Assembly: GCA_905116865.2 (NCBI GenBank)
Contig: CAJHNH020002457.1
Span: 1-64,000, forward strand
DNA length: 64,000 bases
DNA from: Candidula unifasciata
Lineage: Eukaryota; Mollusca; Gastropoda; Stylommatophora; Geomitridae
Direction: 5' to 3'
Part shown: piece after piece, positions 30,890 through 41,623 of the stretch
Position numbering within the stretch: position 1 is the first letter of the stretch
Layout: every line of letters starts with the position of its first letter
Translations under genes and position numbers: made by a program
The notes under the pieces: model-generated
The model's database searches: none
What the model saw: the letters and a program-made list of their open reading frames with translations, nothing else
Told to the model about the DNA's origin: nothing

Positions 30890-31745
30890 GTGACGTATGA
30901 TATAACGATAAGATGATAATAATTATGGTAATGATGATGATAAAGATGAGGATAATGGTGATGATAACGATGATGGTGATGATGACGATGATGGTGATAA
31001 TGGTAATGAGAACGATGATGGTGATGATGATAATTGTAATGAGGACGATGATGGTGATGATGATGATAAAGATGACGATGATGGCGATGATGAAGGTGAC
31101 GGTGATGGTGACGATGATGGGGATGATGACGATGATGGTGATAATGGTAATGAAAACGATGATGGTGATGATGATAATGGTAATGAGGACGATGATGGTA
31201 ATGACGATGATGATAAAGATGACGATGATGACGATGATGAAGATGACGGTGATGACGATGATGAAGATGACGGTGATGGTGACGATGATGGGGATGATGG
31301 TGATAATGGTAATGAAAACGATGATGGTGATGATGATAATGGTAATGAGGACGATGATGGTGATGACGATGATGATAAAGATGACGATGATGACGATGAT
31401 GAAGATGACGGTGATGACGATGATGAAGATGACGGTGATGGTGACGATGATGGGGATGATGATGATGAAGATGACGGTGGTGATGACAATGATGGTGATC
31501 ATGACGAGGATGGTGATAATGACGATGATGATGATGATGATGACGATGGCGTAAAGAAACAACTGAGACTGAGTTGATGAGTACACAATAAAGAGTTAAG
31601 AGGATAGAAGGAACTTGGGGGGGGGGGCTGTCTGACCTATCTGACGTATAATAGAAAGATGAGATGCTAATAATGATGATAATGATAACGACGACGATGA
31701 TGGAGCAAAGAAACAACAGAGACTGCGCTGATGAGTGAAAAATAT
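30890..31745 (+). repeat. GAT-rich array with flanking duplication
   Basis: A 640-bp GAT/GAC/GGT array (30910-31552) shows higher-order structure: the block 'gacggtgatggtgacgatga' recurs at about 31097, 31271 and 31435, giving a period of about 165-175 bp. Left flank 'tgacgtatgatataacgata' and right flank 'aaagaaacaactgagactga' recur around a much shorter GAT core at about 31640-31735. The locus is therefore two tandem copies of one cassette, with the array expanded in one. The large ORFs (His-rich, Ser-rich, Ile-rich, Met-rich) are artefacts. Confidence 0.85.
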
Positions 31746-32049
31746 AGACATTCATAAAACTGTTTCATGTAAGGAGTTAGAACCACCGTCTAATGAGTTC
31801 TTCTGATACCGAAATTGCTTATAGATAGAGCCTACTACATGAGAACAGTAGCCTACAAGGCAAAAAGGCCGACCAAGAAAGAGACGGGTGGAGGGAGTAA
31901 AAGAGACAGAGCAGAAAAGCAGTATGACAATATCACAAGCTTCCCAACAAGCAACAGACATAAAACTAAGCGGGGAAATCAATAAGCCAGTCACAAATGG
32001 TTATTCGATGGCAGGAAAATGTAGTTGGTGGTTTCTAAAGGTGTCACTA
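31746..32049. other. No recognised feature
   Basis: Unassigned. It contains a possible LINE trace ('ggcaaaaaggccgaccaaga' at about 31859). Confidence 0.3.
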
Positions 32050-32636
32050 GGTGACAGCAACATCGAACTTTATGTTTCCGTTCGTTAGGTGGCGCTAGGT
32101 GTTGCATGCGCATTCGCAACACGGAAACAAAATGGCGACCGTACTTACGAAGTGTACCCTTAAAGAACAACGTGTTATTGTGCGCTTTTTTTAGGGGGCG
32201 GGGGGGGGACCTAACGCGGTGCACATCTAAAATTGTTGATGAAGTCCGATCTGGTCATCCTGTTGAGATTGCAACAGACGCACACGTGCAGCGGATGGAA
32301 GAGAAGATTAGAGGTGACAGACCAGTAATGGCTGTCTCTGCAGCATCTGCAATAGGGTGCCCACATAATTCAGCATACAACCTAATGCACCATTTCCACC
32401 TTTTTGAGACACTAAAAGCCCACCTTGGCGGGAGACATTTCGCGAATGACACAGAAGTTGAATGTAAAGCGAAAATATGGTTTAGAAAACAGAGCTCGCA
32501 GTTATTTGCATCAAGTTTGAAAAGATTGATAAAACGATGCGACAAGTGCATAAATGTTGGTGGAAATTATGTTGAAAAATAAAGGGACCGTTTATTTGTT
32601 TAAAAAAAAAAAAATACCGGTTTTAAGTTGCTGTCG
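32050..32636 (+). mobile_element. Mariner element, family 2, internally deleted
   Basis: The start of a transposase in one frame ('MATVLTKCTLKEQRVIVRFF', 32132 onward) ends at a stop. A second frame (32106-32582) carries 'SKIVDEVRSGHPVEIATDAH' (HTH linker), 'AIGCPHNSAYNLMHH', and then jumps to the C-terminus 'LKAHLGGRHFANDTEVE', 'LKRLIKRCDKCINVGGNYVE' and K. The whole DDD catalytic core, expected between 'NLMHH' and the 'LFETLK' segment, is missing. Possible ends are 'gacagcaac' at 32063 and its reverse complement near 32620-32636. It is a non-autonomous deletion derivative. Confidence 0.8.
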
Positions 32637-33164
32637 TCTTTTTGTATTTATTTTGTTTGTTTGTGAGTGAGTGTGTGTGGGTGGACAGACGCACACACAC
32701 ACACACCCAGACAGGCAGGCAGGCAGACAGACATACATTATTGTGCATCAAAAATGAATCTTGTAAGAGACACCTCGTGCGGATGTTGATAATTCTATGT
32801 CCAGACGCCACAGCCGGGTCAAATGAGGTGTAGTTTATGTGGGGAACAGAATCAGTTGATGTAGCGGATAAACTTGGCATCTGAGGATCCTCCAATGCAA
32901 ATTAACATCTTGGGGCACGGGTTTCCAACAAACATAATAAATTGCGGTCCAGGGGTTTCTCTGGTACAGCGATTCCCAAAGTGTTCAGTGCCACAGCTCT
33001 CTCTCTTCCTATACATGTCTTCGCTGCATAGCTGTCTATCCATAAATCCATTCTTCTGTACATCCATCCATCTACCTTTTTCACTGACAGACATATTTGT
33101 CTGTTTTTCTGAACAAGTTAAGATTTTAGCTGTGTAACTCCCCGTTTTTCAGAAGACGGAAGGA
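32637..33164. other. No recognised feature
   Basis: Short TG/CA-rich stretch at about 32660-32735; otherwise unassigned. Confidence 0.35.
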
Positions 33165-33700
33165 ATAATTTTAAAAATCCAACAAAGATTCAATAAAGCC
33201 AATCAAGTATTACGCCAAACAGCACCAATTTTGAAATGCAAGTACGTGAATATGAACACACTAAAAGAACACGGTTAACCCAATATTCTTACCAACGCTA
33301 TGCTATTAATGTCAAACACGGACAGAAGGAAAACATTCACGCCAGAAATGAAATATTTACGTACTATGCTAGGTATAACGAAGAACGATTGACTTATGAA
33401 TGCTGATATCAGGGGTAGAGTCGGCTCAGAACTAGTACTGAACTTTAAAGGCAGACAACAAATCCAATGGTTTGGCCATGTTACATGATTGGCACTAGAC
33501 AGGGCACCACAGAGAGCAATGATTATACATATACAACGGTAACAGATCTAGAGGTCGACCAGGCAGAATATGAACCGCGGAAATATCAGAGACACTGAAA
33601 AAGTACCTCAAGCAAGCAAACAGAAGTGTCCGCTCCAGAGATCTCTTTTTGCGACTCCGCGAGGCACCCCAGGAATTGAGGAAAGAAAAGGAACCCGTTT
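33165..33700 (+). pseudogene. LINE fragment, post-RT C-terminal region
   Basis: Frames give 'IQQRFNKANQVLRQTAPIL', 'EMKYLRTMLGITKND' and 'GRQQIQWFGHVT', the order seen C-terminal to reverse transcriptase in endonuclease-type LINEs. Several stops are present. It differs from the 20630-21600 family, so it is likely a second LINE lineage. Confidence 0.65.
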
Positions 33701-33709
33701 AGGTACAAG

Positions 33710-34083
33710 GGTCACATGAGGGGCGGGGGGGGGGTAGAATAGACCCATTGCAATTAATTAAAGAAGACTGATTTCGAAGTCAGAATGTATCTGCCTGAGA
33801 GGCAAGACATCAACAGTGTGCGTAGAAATAAGCTAGATCTGTAAAACGGGCATGCACGCAAAATTAAAGTTCTGGAACAAGAGTAAAGTCAAGAAGTAGA
33901 CGAACAACCAAAACTTTCATCCGAAGTTTACAGCCGGTGAACGAGAAGAAGAAGAAGAAGAAGAAGAAGAAGAAGATGAAGAAGAAGAAGAAGAAGAAGA
34001 AGAAGAAGAAGAAGAAGAAGAAGAAGAAGAAGAAGAAGAAGAAGAAGAAGAAGAAGAAGAAGAAGAAGAAGAAGAAGAAGAAG
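33710..34083 (-). repeat. Rep-TTC copy 3 with long (GAA)n
   Basis: Read on the minus strand: (TTC)n (33945-34083), 'gttcaccggctgtaaacttc', 'aagttttggttgttcgtc', 'ctcttgttccagaac', 'gcgtgca', 'gttttacagatct' and 'ggcagatacattctgacttc'. The order matches copy 2 at 3530-3830. The trinucleotide run sits exactly where copy 2 has a short (CTT)n, so the microsatellite belongs to the repeat. Confidence 0.8.
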
Positions 34084-34554
34084 ATTACGCAGCAGACTAC
34101 TTACAAACAGAAGCTGTATATTTGTGTACACATCTGTGTGTATGCCATTCATGGCCTGGTTTCGAAATTCAAGGGACGCAGTAAGAACAGGTTTGGGGAC
34201 CGTCCCTCAAGTCTGTAGACGTTGAGACGAGGGTTGTAGAAAGTGTTGACCTTTGTTCACGTACGGACTGGACACGGCCAATATTTCTAGATTAATCTAT
34301 CCTGTCTGAAACACTGCCTAATATCAAGATACCCAGCGTGTCTGTAGGTACCATTTCCTGACCTCTTTCTGTAAGTTATACATCACATGGGACGTTATGT
34401 GTGTGTGAACTTTGGTGGATCACATTTATACTGGGTTTTTTTCCCCAACTTCTAATTCACAACTGCATATCTGTCTAAACTACTCTACTCTTACCTAATT
34501 AATCTACCTATATATCAGGTAGGCAAGTGATTTGCTGGAAAATAAATCATCCCG
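34084..34554. other. No recognised feature
   Basis: Unassigned sequence. Confidence 0.35.
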
Positions 34555-34745
34555 TTTAACCAGCATCCCCGAGAGGGGAGCTTTAGGTTATAATTGTGCG
34601 CCATATAAAATGGTTTTAGCATTGCACGCCACCGAGAGCACTGAAAAGAACTGCAGTGTTGATACGATCAAGGAGATAGACCCAAATACTGTCCCGACCG
34701 GCGACAAAGTCGTCTTACCGGTGAGCCAGTGGGCGATAAGTGTCT
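34555..34745 (+). repeat. Interspersed repeat rep-K, copy 2
   Basis: 'gaggggagctttaggttata', 'gccatataaaatgg', 'gcagtgttgatacgatcaag' and 'ctgtcccgaccggcgacaaa' align with 13108-13290 and with the reverse of 40265-40500. Confidence 0.7.
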
Positions 34746-35865
34746 TTCTTCCGATTCATGTGAAGAAAAACATTAAAAGTTTGACCATGTTCAATCTGCT
34801 GCTAGCTAGCCGAAGCTGCTAACAGTCTCCGGTTATATTTGTGGTTTATTTGCGCTATCTCTGGCTTAGTCCTTCTCCCTTCCAAGTCAGACCGCTCGTT
34901 CCTTTTCCTGTTATTGACTGTGTTTTTCCTGCCCGTACATTTCTGTTGTTGTCCTTTTGTTTTTTACTCCTTCTGATTCGGCCAGACGTATTTCGTAGGA
35001 GAGCGAGCTTCTCAACATAACGTCTTTTGGACCACCAATTACAGTTTTAAAATTTAAAGTATTTTACTTTGCCAAAAAGGTCGAGGAAACAGTTTTTGAG
35101 TTTGGATAGATCCGAAATGTGACAATATTCCGAATGTGACCAAAGTGGTCTTCTAGTTGTCTTCCTGCAATAAGAACAGGTTAATCATATCATGGAGATG
35201 TGTGTGAAATGTTATGTGAAGTCTCACAATGATTCTATCCGTCATTTGTTAAAGTGTGGTCCGATTGTGTCGGTTGATAGTCTCCGGTGTACGTAAATAC
35301 CAGATTCCTGGAAAACCCAGCTCACGCTTTGAGATCCAAATGTTCGGCCTTGAGTGTTGTTGTCACTAGTGGGGTATCGAACTCAAGTGCACTCTGGTGG
35401 AGGATTGTACTCGTAGTGCATCCAGGATAGGTAGGGAAGGGGAAGGACGGCGGGTAACCATTCCTCATCGCTGCCGTCTTGCTAGATTTTAGCGTGGCCG
35501 TTAGACGGAATTATACCCATTACCATTGGGGAGAGAGAGAGAGAGAGTGGGGGTGGGGGGGGGGGAGAATTGGTGGTTAGGTGCTCTGGTCCTGTCAGTA
35601 TCGATTAATTTGTCTTTCCTATTTGCTGTCAGTCTTATCCTATTTGAGTACCACCAGTCATGTTTATGGTGCATGCTTGATTTAGATGTTTTTATATATT
35701 TTTTGTTTGATTTAGAATAAGATGATTATGAATTCCCGGGGTATATGGATGTACACCATCAAGTGCATTCATACACTTAAACTTCTTCTTCTTCTCTTCC
35801 ACCTTGTACCTCATCGAAGTGTCGGGGAGAGATGTAATGTACGTTGATGAGCTCTGTCAAGAGCA
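34746..35865. other. No recognised gene
   Basis: Unassigned. A G-rich tract with GAGA lies at about 35528-35567. The block 'tatcgaactcaagtgcactc' at 35377 looks faintly B-box-like but has no A box partner or second copy. Confidence 0.35.
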
Positions 35866-36780
35866 CTAAAAAAGACTGAAACTTTTGTGATGAATATCTT
35901 TCCCACTGCTCTCCACGTTTGTAACGTTTTAGTGTGGCATATAATTATTCTTGTAAGGTGTGTCAGTATTGTTGGCTTTATTCATAGCATTCGTTCTGTT
36001 TTTTTCATATTCTGTCTTCCTTAACTCCTGTATTTGTTATGTTCTAGCTCTTGTCTTACGTGATTCTATAAGTGTCCACGTTTGTTAGCATAGTTGGTTA
36101 TGTCTAGCTCCTGAGTTGTGACCTGTCCGTTATGTTCCTAGCACGTTCTGATGGGTGATGTGGATGGTGAGTGATGATGAGTTACTTGCTTGATTACACA
36201 CCTCATTACAGTTTTCACTAATCTATAGGTTCGTACGATTTCACACGTAAATATGCACCCGTTTACCCTGTACACTCAAACAACATTACATATTTCCCAC
36301 CCTTTCACACACATCTATAACCATAGGGATATATACCTATTTGATATTTCCTACACTTGCGTTCTCTTTCATACATGCCTACCTATGTACTCAATCACCC
36401 ACTTACATTCATGTAAGCATGTTCATCCCCCCTTAAGAGCATACACACTTCCAGATTCTTTCACATGTCTGCATCTTCGTCCGTGTTTGACACTTACTAA
36501 AGGGTTGCTCAAAAAGACTGTGAAACTTTTGTGATGAATATCTTGTATGTCCTTTGGTGTCATTAGTGTGTCAGTATTGTCTGGTCTTGTTAAGTATTTG
36601 ATTGTGTCTAGCTACTAACTTCTGACCTATCCGTTATGTTACTAGCACGTTCTGATGGGTGATGTGGATGGTGACTGATGATGAGTTGCTTGCTTGATTA
36701 CACACCTCATTAGTTATTCTCACTAATCTATAGGTGCGTACGATTTCACACGTATATATGCACCCGTTTATCCTGTAGTC
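35866..36780 (+). repeat. Local segmental duplication, period about 500-630 bp
   Basis: 35866-36275 and 36507-36780 share, in order, 'aaaagactg(tg)aaactttt', 'gtgatgaatatctt', 'gtgtcagtattgt', 'gtgtctagct', 'cacgttctgatgggtgatg', 'gttgcttgcttgattacac' and 'tgcacccgttta.cctgta'. The second copy is shorter by internal deletion. No gene lies inside. Confidence 0.9.
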
Positions 36781-37044
36781 CCATGCAAACATATCACTTA
36801 TGGAGTGTATGGTTGCATACAATCAGGTGTCAGCATCCGTACATCCAAGTCTCCACATCCACACGGACGTTGGGTGGTTATATTCTTCTTGTAGTTCTTT
36901 CCCATACATTCCCACATACTCGCACATTCATACATCTATATAGTCGTTGTGAGTGTCTCTGTCAGCCTGTCTATTTATTCATCTACCTATATATCAGCAT
37001 CTGTGTGTATGTATGGAAACTTACCTACGTATGTAAATGTATCG
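36781..37044. other. No recognised feature
   Basis: Unassigned sequence. Confidence 0.3.
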
Positions 37045-37465
37045 GTTCTTTATCAATATCTTACCCCCAGATGACAGTTCAACATTTAAGAGGGTTGTAA
37101 AACATCTAGAACTGGCCCTAACCCCAACCCATCTACATCCCACAAGAGAGTGCAGCCTAGGTCCCACGAATGCATGCAGCTTATCTATTATGAATTAATC
37201 AAGTAACAGAAAGTATCGTGAACGGCCCTAAGATAGAAGAACCCCAGACCCAGTTTCTACATCCCACCTCAAGAGAGTTTGCGCCTCCTACAGGTCACAC
37301 GATAATGCAATGCAGCTTATCTATCACCACCTACGGACAGAATTAAATTCAAAACCCATTGAAATGGCACCATAGGTTACAGAAATTTATATTAACGAAG
37401 CAAATGTCGAATAACAATCACAAATAATTAGACTGTCCCGTGACCTGTGGAGTTCCCCTGTGTGC
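37045..37465. mobile_element. Foldback MITE-M, copy 1 (diverged)
   Basis: The left part 'cttacccccagatgacagtt' with 'aacatttaagagggttg' and the right part 'ttagactgtcccgtgacctg' with 'ggtaggatatt' are inverted relative to each other. The interior has 'ctagaactggccctaacccc', as in copy 2 at 38190-38485. Confidence 0.6.
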
Positions 37466-37669
37466 GGTAGGATATTATTTAAAGCACCATGAATCTCCTT
37501 CATTGATCTCTGCAATCAGGCAACTTACAAATTGTCAGAGATGGGGAAAGGCTAGCTAGAAGGCATATGCCTTGTTTTAATGCTTAATAATAAAATCCTG
37601 AATGGTATATAAATGTAATAATATATTTCAAATATGGTATGAACATAAAAGTAAGTAAAGGACCCCTTT
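37466..37669. other. No recognised feature
   Basis: Unassigned sequence. Confidence 0.3.
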
Positions 37670-37842
37670 TCACACCTGCAGGCGTTATTAGGCATAAAGG
37701 GCTAGACCTATGGGTCAACCTGAGAACCTGTTTCATTTCTGAACAAAAAAAGTCCAGCTCCATCAGGAAATAAACTAATGAACTTTTGATTCGCTGGCTA
37801 CCATCTAGGCACTACACCACGGCGGCTCTCTGGTATGAACAT
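37670..37842 (-). mobile_element. tRNA-derived SINE-F, copy 1 (internally deleted)
   Basis: On the minus strand: 'agccgccgtggtgtagtgcc' (A box region), 'gatggagctggactttttt', 'ctcaggttgacccata' and 'ggtctagccctttatgccta'. It matches SINE-F copies at 38758-39001 (-) and 55540-55770 (+). Confidence 0.6.
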
Positions 37843-38189
37843 ACAAAAACAAAGATACTGATTTTTTTTAAAGTGAGAAGGGGGAAAAAAGGGGGGAGGG
37901 GAACAAGGTGCCTAAATGTCTCAAGTACAGCACACCTTGTGAGAAAATTGATCTGGAGCAGACACCACTATAAGCAAGCATGTGGAAATGATTAAACACA
38001 GACATTGTTTTCTGAGCAAGAAGGACCGGTTCTTTTTTTTTTTTTGTTGACACTTGCTCACGGAAGCTCCGTTAATTTTAAAACTGCATACTAGACACAC
38101 TTACTAATGAGTAATGACATCACATGGTCATTCAGTGGATGACTATCTGAGATCCTGCAGACAATCGTTCTCAAAATATTAGGTTCTTT

Positions 38190-38485
38190 TGTAATATCCT
38201 ACCCCAGAGGATGTCACTGGACAGTCCAACATTTTAGAGGGTGGTAATACTGGGTTTCCTGGCTTTCTGATGCTTGTAAAGACCCCAAAACATCTAGAAC
38301 TGGCCCTGACCCCAACCCACCCATGTCCCATGAGTGTGCAGCCTAAGCCCCACAACTGCATGCAGCCTAGGTCCCTACCACAACTAAATGCAGCCTATCT
38401 ACCACCCCCTGAAATATTAGACTGTCCAGTGATCTATGGATTTCCCATTTGTGGTAAGGATATTAAGAAAGCGCTGAATATTATA
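38190..38485. mobile_element. Foldback MITE-M, copy 2
   Basis: The left arm has 'cactggacagtccaacattt' followed by 'tagaggg'. The right arm read in reverse has 'cactggacagtctaatattt' followed by 'cagggg'. Outer ends 'aatatcctacccc' and reversed 'aatatccttacca' also pair. About 200 bp of loop lies between. No coding content. Confidence 0.75.
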
Positions 38486-38757
38486 AATACATATTTACTG
38501 TACAAAGACAATAATGGCAAGTCCCTCGGTCATCTCTAGACCACCGGCATAATATTTTTACAATTATATCCTTTCTTTTGGGGTCACTGGATTGGCATGT
38601 TGTGTTGTGCAGACAGCTATGTTATGGTTTTTGTACCTTTTGTCTCAGCACAAGAGATTTCAGCCAACCTTCAAGTAATCGACAATACAGAGACAATAAC
38701 AACACAATCTCCAGACTTCTAACAATATTAATTAGTATAAACATATAGACCTTTTTT
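38486..38757. other. No recognised feature
   Basis: Unassigned sequence. Confidence 0.3.
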
Positions 38758-39001
38758 TAATGCCTTCAAGCATAATGGGCATACAGAGCATGACTAGTCG
38801 GTACCTGGTGGTTATGTGGTCAAAATCAAGCCAGCCGCCTTTACTTTCCAGGACTATACCTCGTATCCACTCAAGGCTTGGTCAACCTGGAAGCCAAGGT
38901 CATTTTTTTCTTTTTTAATTTCCGGCCCCTGCCAGGACCCAAACCCATGACCTTCCGATTCCACAAGGGAGCAACCAGTCGCTACACAACGGCAGCTCCC
39001 A
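38758..39001 (-). mobile_element. tRNA-derived SINE-F, copy 2 (full length)
   Basis: On the minus strand: 'gggagctgccgttgtgtagc' then 'gactggttgctccc' (A box region), B box 'gggtttgggtcctgg', 'aatgaccttggcttccaggt' and an end 'tatgcccattatgcttgaag'. It is the most complete copy in the window. Confidence 0.75.
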
Positions 39002-40027
39002 TAATAATAATTATATATAAACATTTACAAAACACACACAAAAAAATATTTTTTTAAAAAAAAGCGTTACTGCGTTATTAACACTTTTTTTTAGGGCGGT
39101 GTTGGACAGGGTGGCCTGTTGATTCAGTGCAATCACCACAAACCTTGCAGACGGATGCCTGGCAAGTGGCCCGCAGACTGTTATCAACTAAACTGAATTA
39201 ATAATCTTTCTGTTTTGCGGCACAGATCTCCGACCCATGAAGATTCCACATTTTCAAAATTTGAGCCTCTGAGTAAACTTTGTTGAATAGCCCTTCTTTA
39301 CAGTATAAACACTGCGACAAAAGAAGAATATTTTTTAAATAATAATAAAAAACAATCATAGATGCAATGCTAGCTGGCAGTCTTCTGTGATTCCCTATAT
39401 CTTTGACTTCCAACAGCACATATTTTTGCATGCTGACACTATTCTATTAGACTAATTTTAACTCTTTCAGTCCACGAATGACAGCTGATGTTTTGAGTGT
39501 GACAATAATGATAACCAGTGAACAATTATTACCCTTGAAAATAACCCTTTAAAGTCATTATGCAAGAGAAACTGCTACATTCATTCTCTTTTAAGTTACA
39601 AATGAATGACCCGGTCACAATAACAATAACCACTAACCAATAAGGTCTGATAGCATTTCAAGTTTTGCAGAGCAGTACGTCAATTTTGACATTTAAACAG
39701 AACAAACTGCACTGACGAGCGGCATCTTACAATACTTAAGGGGAGATGATGATAAAGGCATTTAGTCTAGACATATCTGTAGTTTAACATAAACACTACT
39801 ATCTGACCAATAAAACAGATACTAGTTAGGAGATTTATTCAGATCAACTGGATCTAAGTGGTCGTCACTGTTCTTCACCAGGACTGCTACCTCAAGGATG
39901 ATAGTCAAACAAGCACACTTTTAAAAAAACCAGGTCAAAGATACAAGACAGTTACATTAGGATATCCTTATAGTTATGAATTTGTCCTATTGATACCGTC
40001 CCAATGTGAGACACAATTTAAAAAAAA
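39002..40027. other. No recognised gene
   Basis: AT-rich sequence with small ORFs that show no domain. No repeat match elsewhere in the window. Confidence 0.35.
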
Positions 40028-40200
40028 AATGTTGAAGCCCCACTCCGGGTTCTATTGCGGGCTGTAATGTAACCCAAAGGATAGGGTCAAAATCATTTCT
40101 GGGACCTGTCCCCAGGTGATCCTCATCCAAATGGTGGCATTTTGTGGCAGTTTGTCGCTTGGTGTGATGTCCTGGTGGGGTTAAGCGTCAGTCAGTCAGG
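40028..40200 (+). repeat. Interspersed repeat rep-E, copy 2
   Basis: 'tgaagccccactccgggtt', 'aggtgatcctcatccaaatg' and 'gtgatgtcctggtggggtt' align with 27125-27312. A rep-K copy in opposite orientation lies just downstream. Confidence 0.65.
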
Positions 40201-40264
40201 CATGAATCTGTCCTTACCCACTAAGGAATGCAGATCACACAGGGCTGGTGTGACCGTTACGGGT

Positions 40265-40500
40265 GACCTAGTTATAACTTCTTTGGAGGCTGAACGAGAT
40301 ATCACTTTATCAGCGAGCAGGCCGCCCACTGTCTCGCCGGCAGACAACTTCTTCGGCAGTCAGGAACAGTATTTGGCTCTGTCTCATTTGATCACATCAA
40401 CACTGCAGGGTTCCTTTTCAGGGCTCTCAAGGGCGTGCATTTTATATGGCACATCTAACCAAGTCACAATTATAACCTAAAGCTACCCTTTGGGGATGTT
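40265..40500 (-). repeat. Interspersed repeat rep-K, copy 3
   Basis: Read in reverse: 'gggtagctttaggttataat', 'gccatataaaatgc', 'gcagtgttgatgtgatcaaa' and 'gcgagacagtgggcggcc'. It is colinear with 34555-34745. Confidence 0.7.
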
Positions 40501-40622
40501 GGTTAAACATGATGACTTTTTTCCTCCAGCAAAATACCTGACAGTGTATCTGGGAGAGAACTGGGTCTACTGTCCAGACTGAAATTGTTTAATCTCAATG
40601 TGGTATGGTAAATCTTTAGGTA

Positions 40623-40797
40623 GCAGTTTATCAAAGGTGACAAACCAACCAACAGTTTATCTAAGGTGACAAACCAACCGACAGCTCATCAAAGGTGACA
40701 AATCAACTGACAGCTCATCAAAGGTGACAAACCAACCAACAGTTCATCTAAGGTGACAAACTAACTGAAAGCTCATCAGAGGTAACAAATCAACTGA
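40623..40797 (+). repeat. 29-bp minisatellite, six copies
   Basis: Unit 'cagtttatcaaaggtgacaa' continuing 'accaaccaa', with variants. It lies just 5' of the first LTR element. Confidence 0.9.
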
Positions 40798-40884
40798 CAG
40801 CATTATCAAAAGGTCTCACTAAAACCAATTTTTAACAGGTCATGTTAAATGTACTGCTGTCAAACCGAACCGACAGACACGGAG

Positions 40885-41313
40885 TGTCGAGTTCGCTCTC
40901 TTATGCCCACTGGTCTTAGGACGAGAAACATGTAGTTCTGATTTGTCCGTTGCGTTTTTATGGTTTTACGCAACGTGGGGTGGTTGAGGGTGTGTAGGCA
41001 GAAAGATAGGTTCCATCTGTTGTAGGGTATTTTCTAACAGGTTGTGAATTGTAATGCATTACTATTTGTGAAGACCTTAGATGATGTTCAGTGAAATAAA
41101 TAGATGTGAATGTGATAATTATAGTTCTAGTTGCTTTGCTTTAGATTAGGGCTTGCGGTTAGCGTGTGTAGCTTATCAGTTGCCTGGCTTATTAGACTTT
41201 ACACAGAAGATCTCGTGTCTGGACTAGAATTTTCTTGTTTCTAGTCCCCACCTAACGAACTATTTTCCTTTATTTTTTTATCTTGGTACTTAGGGCTTTT
41301 CCACCCTAGTACA
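40885..41313 (+). repeat. 5' LTR of element 1
   Basis: Starts 'tgtcgagttcgctctcttat' and ends 'ccaccctagtaca'. It differs from the 3' LTR by a few indels ('gtttttatgg' versus 'gttcaatgg') and substitutions, so insertion is moderately recent. Confidence 0.92.
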
Positions 41314-41315
41314 AA

Positions 41316-41334
41316 TGGCGTCGTCGGCAGGATT
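41316..41334 (+). promoter_or_regulatory. Primer binding site, tRNA-Ser-like
   Basis: 'tggcgtcgtcggcaggatt' begins 2 bp after the 5' LTR. Its complement ends in CCA and reads like the 3' end of a serine tRNA. Mag-lineage gypsy elements are known to use tRNA-Ser; that lineage assignment is an inference. Confidence 0.65.
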
Positions 41335-41623
41335 GGTGGCCACAAGATATTTTGTGTCTTGTCTAGTTAGTTCTGGTTATCCTAGCGATTTATAGTTTTA
41401 AAGTGGTTTTTAATGGCGCCCACGTGTATGGCTCCTTTATCGCAGATTTTGGGTATGGTATTTGTCGCTTTTCTAGTTCTCCGACAGTTGTCGAGTTAGT
41501 GTACTTTTTTCAGTAATTGGTAGAGAAGGTGGCTAGTAGTTTTCCTCGAGTAGGTGTGAATCTTAGATTTAGAAATAGCTAGCTGACCCAGTGGGGCAGA
41601 TTCAGTTGAAACTCCTAAGCAAG

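Noticed and set aside
30736..31755. 339-residue His-rich minus ORF across the GAT array
   Set aside because: It is the translation of a trinucleotide-like repeat. Every frame on both strands is open for the same reason, and there is no domain or conserved start.
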